64,000 nt of DNA from Dillenia suffruticosa (lineage: Eukaryota; Streptophyta; Magnoliopsida; Dilleniales; Dilleniaceae). This document shows positions 49,296-62,054 of the stretch, piece by piece (position 1 is the stretch's first letter; each line of letters starts with the position of its first letter). The translations under genes and the position numbers were made by a program. The stretch lies in the NCBI GenBank assembly GCA_033439265.1, contig JAVTVX010000020.1:12728001-12792000 (forward strand). The letters run 5' to 3'. The notes under the pieces are model-generated. The model was given only the letters and a program-made list of their open reading frames with translations, was not told where the DNA came from and ran no database searches.

Positions 49296-50880
49296 TACCA
49301 AATCAATAAGGTCTAACACCCTTCAACTAAATAAGTTATGAATTCAAATAGGATTCTCAGTCACTACCGAGTAATTACTCACTGAGTGATACTCACATGG
49401 GGAAAACTCTATGAATCAACAACCCTATCATATATCCCTTTTAATTACTCAATGAGTCAACAACAATTTCACAAGAGTGTACCAGGCTAAATTGCTTAAC
49501 CATCATATAACATCAAAATTTTCTTCAATCAAAATCATTTACCACTATTTTATCTCGACATCATAAGCTATGTGGCTTTCATATCATGATTTTTAAATCA
49601 TCAAAGTTCAAGTCTAAAAAAGGTACCTATGACGACATCCAGATCGATCTAAGCCTGCTTATTAGTCACTGTGTAGATTCTTATTTGAATTCTTGATTGG
49701 GAACATTGAGAAGGAGCAACCACCATATTGCTCCCGATCCCCGTCTGTGAAGCAGTACTAGCCAATGGTGTAAGGGTGTCTCATTGACCACTCCTTGAGT
49801 TACTCAGGTGGTTTCGACTCAACTGGCTCCTTTGTTTGCTCAAACCCAACTCGAAGCATGTATTGTGGAAATATCCTTTCTTCCTACATTGGTAACATCT
49901 TCGTGGTTTCTTGTAAGGATTGAAGTGAAATTTCTTGCAATTCATGCAGGAACCTTTTTTTCTCCCGCTGACTCACTTCCAGACATAGCATTAGGGATGG
50001 GAACACCAAAATTGAGTAGCTGTTGGTTTTGTGAAGTGCCAACCTTGCCAAAAATACCCCACTATATAAGCATATGCGCCTACTCTTCTTGGGGACATCA
50101 TACCTCTCTCTAACTTTCCCTTACTCAATCACCATTTTCTCGACCCACAAAGCCAATTGCAACATGTCCTTATATGTGTGGGTTTCAGTCACCAACATCT
50201 TCTTCCTTTTGTTCAAATTCAAACCCACTTTAAACTTAGTACAAAAGGACTCTTCGAAGTTAATAAACTCCAGAACATATGTAAATAACTCCCTAAACTC
50301 CAACTCATATTTGATCACCATTTTGTTTTCTTGCACCAACTTAAAAAATTTCTCTCTATAGAAATGGTTGTAGTACTTCTTGTAGAATTCTCAAAGGAAT
50401 TCATCCCAAGTTGAAGGAAAAGAAGACTTATTCTTTACATTTTCCTATCAAGAGCGGGCACTTTTGTCCAACAACCTAACCGCCACCATAATTTCAACTC
50501 GTCTTACAACCTCATATCGGTAACGGTTTCTTGAACACAACCAATCCAATCCTTGGCCACCTTGTGCCCAAAAATGTTTCATATCTGAGTTGTTTTGTCT
50601 CTTTGATCAATTTCGATAACTCATGGTAGGGCAATCGGTTGCAGTAACAACTGGAGGAGGAGGTGGTGCCATCGGGGCACTCGATACGGGAGTTAGTACT
50701 TGTGGTGGAGTTTGCAAGTAAGCCTCATAAGTATTTCACCACTCTATCTACTGTTGAAGGGTGGCGAATGGTAGAGCGGGAATCCCGTTTGGAGGAGTCA
50801 ATTGTATAGAAGCTGGAGGAGGAGAGGAATGAATCTTATTGAGATTTCTTATTTTTTTTATTGGTGGCATTGTAATTTAT
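49296..50880 (-). pseudogene. Gypsy gag and following region (fossil)
   Basis: Gag starts near 50873 (MPPIKKIRNLNK). A central stretch reads YELEFRELFTYVLEF and CTKFKVGLNLNKRKKM (50121-50339), the gag signature. A cysteine-rich stretch near 49880-49960 may be the remains of a zinc knuckle. The left part contains the 42888-type repeat. Broken in many places. Confidence 0.75.
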
Positions 50881-51120
50881 GTCGGAGAAACTATTGTTAG
50901 TTCACTAAATCAGAAAAGAACTAGTTATCTAACGCTTTAAAAATAAACTCAACTTTCTAAGACCTATAGGAGTATTTTAAAAACCCTTTGAAAATACTTT
51001 GAATATTAAAATTTTAAAATAATTTGAAAACAATTGAAAATCTTTGAAAATACATAGGAACATTTGAAAACCTCTTAAACTTTTACAAAGCAAGTACCTA
51101 CACTTTAATACTAATAAAAT

Positions 51121-53830
51121 TGTCATGACCCGACTCTCAGATGAAGTACGCGATAATCGTCGCCTTACCTCGAGACACACATAATCCCCACCACATGTCC
51201 CAAGATACTACAAGACATTTACCAAAATTCTAACATTTCCAAATCCATTCAAATCAATCCAAAGATCAACACGGTCAATCCATGCCCACAATGATTCACA
51301 ATAAATTCATAAACCAAATGAAAATTGCTTCACAAGGGATACAAGTAGTAAAATTCATAAAAATGGGATAAAAAATTATATACAAATTCTTAAAACGAAA
51401 TATAAACGAATTAAAGTTTCAAAGATTTCACAAAAAATTTTCCTCGTAAGGGGTCCGTACCAACTATCTCAAGATAAAAATAAAAAACTAATACGTACTG
51501 GATTCCCATAAAATAATCTCACCTAGTTCGGTACTAGAAGTCGGCCAAAATATCTGGCATAAACTTCCTCTAAAAAATAAAATAGGAGGGAGTAAGTATA
51601 AATATACTCATTAAGTGGAGTGCAATAGAATAAATATGACATAAAAGGGGATGAGTGTAGATATATCAAATCATATTTCCAAAATTATTTCATCATACCA
51701 AATATAACAATAGTCATCAAATAATATCAAATTTTCCAACAATCAAATAAACATGATGAAGTAAAAAAAAAATTACATCCAATCATATCATCACTTTCCA
51801 AAACCCAAGGGGTATCAAATATCCATTTCTTTCCGACAATAGTCTATCATGACCAAAGGCGGGACCGCCAAGGAGTTTTCAATGGTCTCAAATTTCAAAT
51901 AAATCCCCAAACCTTAGCATTAGTTCGGAACCTCCATAGTAATGCAACCAAATAGCCCAAAGAGACAAAAGAGACATCTCCCGGGCTCGACTAATTTCTC
52001 CATTTGATAAATCCTTAATCACGTTATCCCATCGAACCACATCAAGGTAGGGAATGACTATAGTCATGAATCCAAGGGTGCTAGCATCACAATTTCACAC
52101 ATGCACCTTTTTACAATTCTACATTTACATAAAATGTACCATCATATTCAAACACAAGTATTTCACTCATGCTATCAACAACAAATATTTCAATATATCA
52201 AATAAAATATTGCACATATTCGATTTCAAATATATTGGATGCATAATTAAATAAAATCCAAATATTGGGACATTACACACACAAAATTCATTCAAAATCC
52301 TTTCTAAAGAATTTTAGGAAAAATTTTGGAAAATCCATTTTTCCTTTATATCACAAAACAAATATGTTCACTCATCTCTTGGAAGGGTAATTACTCCTAA
52401 TCCCAAACCAAAAAAACAAAATATGATCTCTCATTGGATTCCAATTATCTTAACCTAAAATATTGAATACCAATTAATCATTAAATCATAAACCAACATT
52501 AGGACTAATCAGTTTCTCCCCAATATTTTACAATCCTAGTTTTCTAGCACAAATGTGTCTTAGAAAAGCTGTCATATCTTGAATCACAAGACTTGGATTG
52601 TGGTGATTCCAATTGCTACTTAAAGTTAAGATAGATGGTTATAACTTTTATATTTATAACTAGACTCGATTCCCATCACACAGCAATAGCCAAGTCACTC
52701 AAACTGACAGCTTGAATTTCATAACATAGCATGAACAATTTTGGAAAAATTAGTATAACTTTCTTTGAGCATATTGAATTGAGGTGATTCAATTGCCCAT
52801 TTAAAAATAAGACATAAATCTACAACTTTCATCTTTAGGGTTTAGTACAATTTAGCCTAGAAATTATCTAAAATTTGAGACAAGACTCAGTGCTGAAATA
52901 GGACAAGAAACAGGGCAAATTTTCTATAGAATTCATATTATTTTCAAAATTCACAATTTTTAATGAAATCTTTCGAGTCGTATATCATTTTCAAGCTCCT
53001 AAAGTCTAGCTTCAAAAGAAGAAAATATTATTCAATATACTATTGTGTAGAGACAGTTATGAGTTAAAAACAGAAGCATGGTATGAGTATCCAGCAAGTA
53101 GAATCCCTAATTTTTCATACTTTTATATTCCAAAACGTGGCTCCTTTCATTTCTAAACCATTTTATCCTTATTTTAGCATCATAATCACATGAAAAACAT
53201 ACTATACAACAGTCATTAGGCATTAGTTAAACAAAGACAAAAATGATATTTGTCTCAAATTTGAAGATTTTTCCCTAAATTTCAACATTATATAAACTCT
53301 AGGTCTAGACTCCAAATTAAATCTTACAATCTAAATCTAATAATTCAAATTCATGTTACGAAAATATAAATCTAGGTTGAAAGAGCAAGATTATCTATAA
53401 GGAAGTCACAAATTTTGTCCAAAACCAAACTTTGTCAAAACGTTAACTTTCTCCCTTCTCATATTTCAAATCTCTTTCTTCAAACCATCCACCAATGAGT
53501 TTGTTGAGAAGTTTAAAGTATAGATCAAAAGATTTTGAAGTGGTCTTAGTTAATTTTGTAGAGAGACTGAGATCGAGAGAAAGACGAAAGGGAGAGAGAG
53601 AGAGAGACTGAATGAGCAGAGAGGAAGAGATAGGATGGGGTTTAAGGTGAGAATGACAGAAAAGTGGGGGAGGAAGAGAAAGTGTGAAATAAAAAAAATA
53701 GGGGGTGGGTTTTGACTTTTCTTTCCTTTTTCTTTTCTCTTTTTTTTAACTTGTTTTTCGATATTACAAAATTGACCTCATTTGATTAAGACATCTTGAC
53801 CACCACCTCTACAGTGCCTGAAAAACAATG
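51121..53830 (-). repeat. Gypsy chromovirus-type LTR (copy D)
   Basis: Starts (plus view) TGTCATGACCCGACTCTC and GTACGCGATAATCGTCGCC, and contains the CAAAGGCGGGACCGCCAAG block (51855) and the CACTCATCTCTTGGAAGGG block (52375). It sits directly right of the gag leader, so it is the 5' LTR of that minus-strand element. The right edge is approximate. Confidence 0.75.
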
Positions 53831-55125
53831 TTATCAATTGAATGTAAAAGGTTCTTTACTTCACATTTTATAAAATTTTCATTTTTCAGTTCAAAGACTA
53901 CATATTCTAAAATCCTGCAAACAAAAAAAATAAGGCGTTCAGAAATTCAATTTGTTATTATCATTATTGTTCATGTTCAAAAATTCATGATTTTTGGGAT
54001 TTTTATATGAATAACTAGTTTTCCATCAAAATTTCTCTAACATATTGCAATCAAAATCATGTCTTTCTTAGAAAATGGGGGGAGAGCCAAGAGGAAAAGA
54101 GATGATGTTGATCATTGAAATAAGAAGAGAGAGGGAGAGAAAGAGAGAGAGAAATCATACCTGATAGTTGAATGAAGTGAAACCTATTCAATTAATAGAT
54201 TTACATGAGAGATTGAGATAGTAGAGTGTAGAAATGGTGAAGTAAAGAAGAGTAGATGCAGAGTGCAGACTATGTTCTTTCATGGAGTGGCTTTTACCTT
54301 TTAGGGTTTGACAAGATATATTCAATAAGTTTTTTTTTCTTTTTTGATATCATATATTAAAAAGACTTATATGCCATTTAACATAGAACTTAATGAATTA
54401 ATTTCTAAGGGAATCTTCTGTACTTTAGTAGGTGAAGAAAGAAACACTAATTTGAATTTGAATTTGGTTTGATCTAGTATGAAAAAATCGTATTCGAATT
54501 TGAATTCAGTTTTTTATTTGAATTCATATTAAAAAACCCAATTCGAAACTCGAATCAAAATTTGAAACTCGAATCAAAATTCGAATTCGGAATTCAGTTC
54601 CAACCGAAAACCGATTCATAATCTGAAAACCAAATTTGAATTTACAAATTTGGAATCGTTTGAATTCGATTTAGTTGGATATTCGGTTATAAATGAATAT
54701 TGCACACCCCTATTATCATCTTGGTCATTCTAGTACATATGATCCATGGATTTAAGATGATATAGTTATCTTATGCATTAGATGATTAATACATTTTTGT
54801 TAATTGTGCATGAATACTTGGCACCTAATGGTCCTAATTAATTGTATTGTAACCATAGAAAGGAGATTCATTACCTTGGGTAAAATAGGGATAAAATCTA
54901 ATATTATTAAAGTTGACTTTTGACAGAAAGAATTTAAATAGAAAAGAGTTTAGAGTTTGTATTGTAAGTTAACTAAGTGAATCAAATTATGCGATTATAT
55001 ACGATACAGCATGACTCGGGTATAGTTAGTCTTCTTCGTGGTCTTTCAACGTCTCTGTTAGTTAGCTCTGGTTAATATCATCAAGTTGTTGGGGGCTTTG
55101 CAGTATCTTTTCTCAACAAGGCCTG
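53831..55125. other. Spacer between gypsy elements
   Basis: Contains GA-rich DNA (54060-54160) and, at 54440-54720, a block of AATTCGAATT-type inverted words similar to 36360-36640. No gene recognised. Confidence 0.45.
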
Positions 55126-56636
55126 TGATGGGTATCAATCCAACCAAAAATAAAAATATCTATTTCACTAAAAATGATTTTAGGGTGAGCAAAATCGAAT
55201 CCACAGGAAATGACGGATTTATCTCTATTAAGAAAAATCAAATATGAGGGGTTTGAGAAATTATCTAAAATTAATAAAACAAATAAATAACTCAATGAAA
55301 ATTAACTAAAATAAAACAACTAAATAATACTAATTAAAAGAGAGAATGTCAATGAATACTTCCACCTTGATGTGTTTGATTGATTATCGATGCAAAAATT
55401 ACTCAACATTATATGAATAAATTGGTTATAATCATTAAATATCACGAAACGATCAATCTCTCCTTACTTTTTCGGTAATCAAAATACCATCGTTAATTAT
55501 TTCTCTAATTGAAAGACAACCCAAGAGACTCTCGTTAGATTTAATATTCCGATAGCATTACGATATAAAGAGATCTAATTCTAACCGGTAAATTCCAACC
55601 TGGATTTATTTAAATAAGCTTATCTAATCTCTTGATATAAATCTTACTGCTTGCGAAACTATAAAACTATATCAATCACCACTCTATTAAAAACACATAA
55701 ATTTTACTATTTTTAAATGATTGTAGACTATTCTAGGGTTATTAAATATAGCACTCTATTTAACAAACTCAAAATAATCATAAAAATTAGATATAGAGAT
55801 TAAATAAATATCCACAAATATCAAGCGAATAAAATCATTTAGATCTCACAATCATCATTTATCAAAACTTCAATAATCCTTTGAATAGAAAAATAAATTA
55901 AAAATAAAATATAAAAGAAAACTCACAATGATTTTATTGTTTCCAAGAATGAAAAATGACAAGAAGAAAGTGACTTTCCACGGTTGCAGCCCTTTTACCT
56001 CTATTATATGACTTTCCAAGTCCAAGAACAAAGAAAATATATTTATTCCTAAGGCAGCCGGTTGTTGCCCCTTTGGGGGCTGCACACTCCTCCAAAAGTA
56101 TCTCCTAACAATGTGTAACACTCTTATATATATATGAGTATTAACCCTAAAATTCATTCCTTATTCAAATTGGTTTCTAAGAAGAAATAAAACTCTCTAA
56201 GAGATAATATTCTAGAAATTTAAAATAAAAGTTCCTAAAAGGTAAAATAGGTTGAGATTTACATTTTCAAAATTTTCTTTTCTTAAATATCAGGAATAGA
56301 ATAAAAATTTTCAAAATTTTCAATATTTCCAATTCTATCCCAATTTCATTTTGATTGTGCCATTGGGAAAGAAAATTTTACTGCAATAAATCTTCAAATC
56401 TTTCATTGTCTCTTGTAATCAACGTGCCCCACATGCTAATGAAAGAGTATCGTTGTCCAATTTTCTACCTTTGCATAATTGCTCCAATTTTGTTCATTTT
56501 TCTTTACTTTCCTTAATAAACCTCCTCTATCAATCCTATCATATAAAATATCATAAAATATAAATATTAGTGTAATATTTATTCAAAAAATAAAGCAATA
56601 TCAATCACAAATATTACACTCATTTAACCTCTATCA
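55126..56636 (-). repeat. 3' LTR (in element orientation) of the Athila-like element
   Basis: 1511 bp with TG...CA ends, aligned over its first thousand bases with 60371-61493. It has a short TA run (56125-56135) and a GGCTGCACACTCCTCC block near 56085. Confidence 0.87.
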
Positions 56637-58150
56637 AATTCCCCAACACCTAGATGATGCTTGTTTTCACGCATCCCTAATTCAAATAAAATTAAACTAA
56701 CCAACCTATTTTTTTCTTCCAAACTTCTAAATCAATATATGCTATAAAAGTTAAACCGAAAATATAATCGAAATAACAAATATTTTATCGCTTTCTTCAT
56801 TAAAATAACCACTATATATCCCAACAGCCTCTTATTAAATCAAATAGCAAGATTCGACAATGCTCTCCAAGGGATCACTCAAATGCACTTGAAAAAGGTA
56901 AAGAATGTATGTATCTTTCAAATCAATAACATGGAATGACACTACCATATGTTTGCGAATATATCAAATTTCCACCACTTAAAAATTTGAATTTCATGTA
57001 TCAATCTAAAGATTTTTTATTTGATTGTAATGGGACAAAATTGACTTCTTACTTCCCAGATGAATAGACAATAGCAAACAATATACAATAATATCAAATG
57101 ATTTCTCAATTTTCATAATTGAAATGAGAATGAATGAATTTTCGATCGAAGTACAATACTTCTCTTTCTTATCTCTTTTTTTTCTTTCTTTTTTCTTTTT
57201 TTTTTCTTCTTTTTTTCCTTTTTTTCTTATTTTTCCATCATTTTTTCTTTTCTTTTTCTTTCGAACATACATCATTTCCATGAAAATATCAATATCAAAA
57301 TTTCAATCATCATTTTCCCATTGAGACAAATATATAACCAAAATCATGCAATTAACTATATATACGTTTAGTACAAGGGTTTGAAATAAAGGCTAAAAGA
57401 AAATGTTTGATGTTGTATTGAGTGGGTTTTAAAGAATAAAAAGGATAAAGACTCAAATTGGTTCAGTACTGGTGTGTGAAATCAAGGTAGGGTATTTTTT
57501 TTAGAAAACCAAAAAGAGGGTAAAACCTAATTGTCTTTATCAATTCAATACATGAAATCTTAGAATGTGGTCTCAAAATACATAACAATACAAGTTCTAA
57601 AATGCGCAATCCAAATGTGATAATCACTCATTAAGAAAAATAATTTTGAACACAAAAATTAGAATTGCTCATTTTTTGCTCAAAATCTCACTATTTAAAT
57701 AGAATTTGTGTCAAATCTTACATATTCATCATTTAAAGGAAACTATCTAAGATATGAGTAGTCATCTCAAACACAAAAAACCATTGATACAGGCTATTTT
57801 TCAAATATCTCCAACCAACCATATAGTATACATCAAGAGAGCTCAAAATTTTTTTAATTTATTTTATTTTTTATATTTTTTTTGAAAAAAAAAACAAAAT
57901 CTAAACTAATGTAGTAAATAAAATAAATATAGTGTAAAAAATAAAGAAAAAAATATCTAACATCCCCCACACACCTAAATCATACATTGTTTCCAATGTA
58001 TGCTCAAGTTGAGAGATAAAAATAAAAATAAAAGTATAAAATCAATCAAACAAAATAAAAAAAAGAATAAAGAAATAAAAGATGAGCGTGAGAACAATAC
58101 TCTCCTAGGGTGGAGCAGAGAATAGAGAATCAATTCCAACGAACTCGAAG
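56637..58150. other. 3' internal region of the Athila-like element, low complexity
   Basis: AT-rich with T-rich and A-rich runs (57180-57260, 57850-57960). Open frames here are composed of Lys or Phe runs and are not genes. Confidence 0.5.
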
Positions 58151-58154
58151 AAAA

Positions 58155-58690
58155 GAGTTATGACGTGGGCACGCTGTGAACATCAAGCATCTCGGTCCAT
58201 TCTTGAGGCTTAAAGGTGATGAGAGAAATCCTAAAAAAAAATGAAAGTCAAAATGTTAGAAAGCCTAGAAAAAAGGGAAAAGAATTTTGTTTTTTTTTAA
58301 TTTTTTTATTTTTTACTAGAAATAAAAGTGGTTTACAGCATGGACACACCCTAAACTAGGAGTGTTGCTGTCCATGCATTCCTGTGTTAGCAAACATGAA
58401 GTTGGCTTAAGGCGTGGGCACAACTTAAGCAAGAAGTGCTTCTGTCCTTTTGTGCTTCCTTTTTTTTTTGGCAGAAATGAGTTTGGCTTGAGGCATAGGC
58501 ACGCCTTAAGCAATGAGCACTTTTGGTCTTTTTTTCTTTTTTTTTTTTTACAAAAGTGGTGCGTTTAGGACTTCGGAAAGGGGTTTATGGCATGGGCACG
58601 CCCTAAAGTGAGAGCATATTTGTCCCTATACTTAGTGTCGGCAGAACTGAAAGAGTGTTAAGGCGTGAGCACGCCTAAACAAGAGTTTAC
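58155..58690. repeat. Degenerate repeat with GGCGTG..CACGCC palindrome core
   Basis: Six related units centred near 58165, 58335, 58410, 58490, 58590 and 58660, each holding a version of AAGGCGTGGGCACGCCTTAA followed by AAG...TTCTGTCC-like text. The core is nearly palindromic. T-rich spacers separate the units. Confidence 0.75.
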
Positions 58691-58927
58691 TTCTGTTTTT
58701 TTTTTTTTTTATTAAAGCCTAAATCAAGGATCAAACCAACATAAATGAGAATAAATAAACAAAAAATATAAATAAATAAATAAACAAATAAATAATAAAG
58801 AAAATATTGAGTTGTCTCCCAATAAGCGCCTTTGTTTAATGTCTTAGGCTCAACATGATCTCCTCGCTTCAGTCTCGCTCAAACATCGGTTCAATCCATT
58901 TTGCCTTCAACTTATCTAGCATGAATT

Positions 58928-59824
58928 TCAATTTTGAATTAAAATAAAAGACTTTTTGGTCCGCCATGAATTGCTTCCAGTGTGGGAGTTTACGTTAGAA
59001 AAACTTGTCCCATTGTGCAACATTATTTGTAAAATTCTCCTAAACACAAAACCGAATTCATGTTGTACAAAATTATCTTGTATAATGAAGTTCATTTTTT
59101 TCTCATCATTTTGTTTATGAGAATGTGAAAACCTATAAGGAAGTGGAGGAAAAATAATTAGTTCCGAATTTGAATCATTTGGTATCTCATTTATCTTTTC
59201 CGGTGTAGCATCAAGAGATATTGTTTTCTCTTTGTTTTCTTCTTCTTTGTGTGCCTCTTTTGATAAAAAATTCTGAACTTCTTTTTTATTTTTGAACAGT
59301 ATAGCACTTTCATTCTCCCTTGGATAAACCTCAACTTGAGAGGGCAGCTTCTCATTATTTTTCTCCATTTGACTCACGGTCATTGCCAATTGCGACATCT
59401 GATTTTCCAAGTTTTGGTTGCTGGTTCTTGTCTCTATTTGAAATCGTTGGCTTTCCTATTGAGCCAATTGAGTACTGTTAGCCAAACTTTTAACAATCTC
59501 TTCTAAAGACATATCTTGATTTGAAAAGGGTTGATGTGGTTGAAATTGTGGTCGAGGTTGTTGTTGAAACTCTTGTTATCGATTCTCATAACTAAAATTT
59601 GAGTGATCCCTCCATCCTAGGTTGTAGGTGTTTGAGTAGGGATCATACTTCCGTTGTGGTTGTCCCGTAAATCCCTGTGCTACATTGATTTGTTCTTTTG
59701 AATCTTCTCGAAGGGTAGGGCACCGATCCGTGGGATGACCAAAATCAAAACAAACTCTACATGTCTTAACATGTTGTGTTGTTCCTACAATAAAATTACA
59801 CATAATAGAAATTAATTCTTTCAA
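58928..59824 (-). pseudogene. Athila-like gypsy gag remnant (fossil)
   Basis: The minus strand shows a CCHC knuckle, CRVCFDFGHPTDRCP, followed by YDPYSNTYNLGWRDHSNFSY (59576-59824), a hallmark of this plant gypsy gag. Further on is MENQMSQLAMTVSQMEKNN and KLPSQVEVYPRENESAI (58928-59410), the conserved gag C-terminal part. Broken. Confidence 0.85.
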
Positions 59825-59869
59825 TTCTTGACTAAGAGAAAAATCACTTACCTCGTTGACCCTCTTTGG

Positions 59870-60335
59870 AACTTCTTACCTTATTCCAAATTATTGGGTA
59901 TTGGCTGTTACATTAAGAAAATCACTGCAAAAAGAATTTTCATTAAAATCAGAGAATAATAACTCTCTTAAAGTGTTTTTGGTAGCCATATCTTCGGGTT
60001 GATATCATTCTCTTTTATGCCATTGACAACTTCCGGCAAGTTCTCTACAAAGGATTAGTCTTGGGACAAGGAGAAAAGAAAACTTAAAAGAAATAAATCC
60101 CTGGCAACTTCTTGTCTTATTCCAAATTGTTGGGCATTGGCTGTCACATTAAGAAAATCACTGTAAAAAGAATTTTCATTAAAATCAGAGAATAATAACT
60201 CTTTTAAAGTTTTTTAGATAACCATATCTTCGGGTTGATATCCTTCTCTTTTATGCCATTGACAACTTTCGGCAAGTTTTCTACAAAAGGTTAGTCTTGG
60301 AATAAGGAGAAAAGAAAACTTAAAAGAAATAAATC
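59870..60335. repeat. 236-bp tandem duplication beside the primer site
   Basis: 59870-60100 and 60106-60335 are two close copies (AACTTCTT...TTATTCCAAATT through AAAAGAAATAAATC). They lie between gag and the primer binding site of the Athila-like element, in its leader. Confidence 0.9.
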
Positions 60336-60345
60336 ATTTAACACC

Positions 60346-60365
60346 GTTCCCCGACAATGACGCCA
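60346..60365 (-). other. Primer binding site of the Athila-like element
   Basis: On the minus strand TGGCGTCATTGTCGGGGAAC follows the LTR end by a few bases. It is a slightly altered form of the TGGCGCCGTTGCCGGGGA primer site used by many plant gypsy elements. Confidence 0.75.
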
Positions 60366-60370
60366 AAATT

Positions 60371-61386
60371 TGGTGGATGTCAATTCAATCAAAAATAAAA
60401 ATACATATTTCACTAAAAATGAGTTTAGGATGAGCAGGTTGAATTTATAGGAAACGGTAGATTTATCTCTCTTAAGAAAAATAAAATATGAAACGTTTAA
60501 AAAATTATCTAAAATTAATAAAACAAATAAATAACTCAATGAAAACTAACTAAAATAAAATAACAAAATAATGCAAATTAAAAGATAGAATGTCAATGAG
60601 AGTAAAATCTAGTCAAATGAGTTATTTCCATCTGAATGTGTTTAATTGATCATCGATACAAAAATTACTCGACATGATATGAATAAATTAGTTATAGCCG
60701 TTAATTACTACGAAACGACCAATCTCTCCTTATTTTTTTAGTAATCAATATACTATCATTAATTATTTTCTCAATTTAAAGACAACCCAAGAGACTCTCA
60801 TTGGATTTAGTGTTTCGACAATATTACGATATAGAGAAACCCAATTATAATCAGTAAATTTCAATCTGAATTTATTTAAATTAGATTATTTAATTTCTTG
60901 ACTTAAATTCTACCATCTGCGATGCCATAAACTATGTCAATTATCATTCTATTAAAAATACACAAATTTTGTTATTTTTAAATGATTGTAAACTATTTTA
61001 GGGTTATTAAATATAGTGCTCTATTTAATAAACCTAAAACAATCATAAATATTAGATATAGAGATTAAATAAATATCCATAAATATCAAACAAATAAAAT
61101 CAATTAGATTTTACAATCATCATTTATCAAAACTTCAATAATTCTTTAATTAGAAAAATAAATTAAAAATAAAATATAAAAGAAAACTCACAATGATTTT
61201 ATTGCTTTCAAAAATGAAGAATGACAAGGAGAAGTGACTTTCCATAGCTACAACCCTTTTGCCTCTATTACGTGACTTCCCAAGCCCAAGAACAAAGGAA
61301 ATATATTTCTTCCTAAGGCAGCCGGCTGCTGCCCTTTTGGGGGCTGCACACTCCTCCAAAACTGTCTCCTAATAATGTGTAACAAT

Positions 61387-61474
<88 letters not shown>

Positions 61475-61493
61475 TATTAACCCTAAAATTCCT
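60371..61493 (-). repeat. 5' LTR (in element orientation) of the Athila-like element, split by CACTA
   Basis: Starts TGGTGGATGTC (plus view), aligned with the LTR at 55126. The match runs to CCCTAAAATTCCT at 61493, where the CACTA-like element begins. The rest is presumably beyond the window. Confidence 0.85.
61389..61471. repeat. (TA)n microsatellite, 83 bp
   Basis: About 41 TA units within the right LTR. The same place in the left LTR (56125-56135) has only 11 bp. Confidence 0.97.
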
Positions 61494-62054
61494 CACTACA
61501 AAAAAACCAGCTTTTAGCCACAAATTTAGCGACAAAAATTTAATAAAAATTCGTTGCTAAAACGTTAGAGACGAAATTAGCGACGAAAAATTTTTCGTCG
61601 CTAATAACGCGTCGCAAAAATTTAGCGACGAAAAATTAGAAATTCGTCGCTAAATTTAGCGACGAATAATTTTTTGTCGCTAAATTCGTCGCAAAATTAG
61701 CGACGAATTCCAAAATTCGTCACAAAATTAATTAATTAATTAATTAATATATATTAATATTTTATTTTATTTAATTATTTTTCAAATTTAGCAACGAATT
61801 CCGGAATTCGTCGCTAATTTTGCGACGACTTTCGGAATTCGTCGCAAAATTAATTAATTTTTTAATAAATATATATTAATATTTTATTTTATTATTTTTC
61901 AAATTTTGCGACGAATTCCGGAATTCGTCGCAAAATTAATTAATTATTTAATAAATATATATTAATATTTTATTTTATTTAATTATTTTTCAAATTTAGC
62001 GACGGATATAAATTCGTCGCTAAATCCGTCGCTAAATCCGTCGCTAAATTAGCA

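Larger units (their letters stand above)
55126..61493 (-). mobile_element. Ty3/gypsy (Athila-like) LTR retrotransposon, broken, continues beyond a CACTA insertion
   Basis: Minus-strand element. The LTR at 55126-56636 has ends TGATGGGTATC and CTCTATCA in plus view, with a purine tract (GGTGTTGGGGAATT on minus) beside it. The other LTR starts at 60371 and is split by a CACTA element at 61494. A primer site similar to TGGCGCCGTTGCC lies at 60346-60365, and gag at 58928-59824. Most of pol is not present. The LTRs differ at roughly one site in six or seven by eye, suggesting several million years under common rates. It is clearly broken. Confidence 0.87.

Noticed and set aside
49128-49341. Gly/Glu/Arg-rich frames
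   Set aside because: Produced by the GA-rich block at the end of a gypsy LTR.
57006-57324. Lys-rich and Phe-rich frames on opposite strands
   Set aside because: Mirror images of one T/C-rich low-complexity run.
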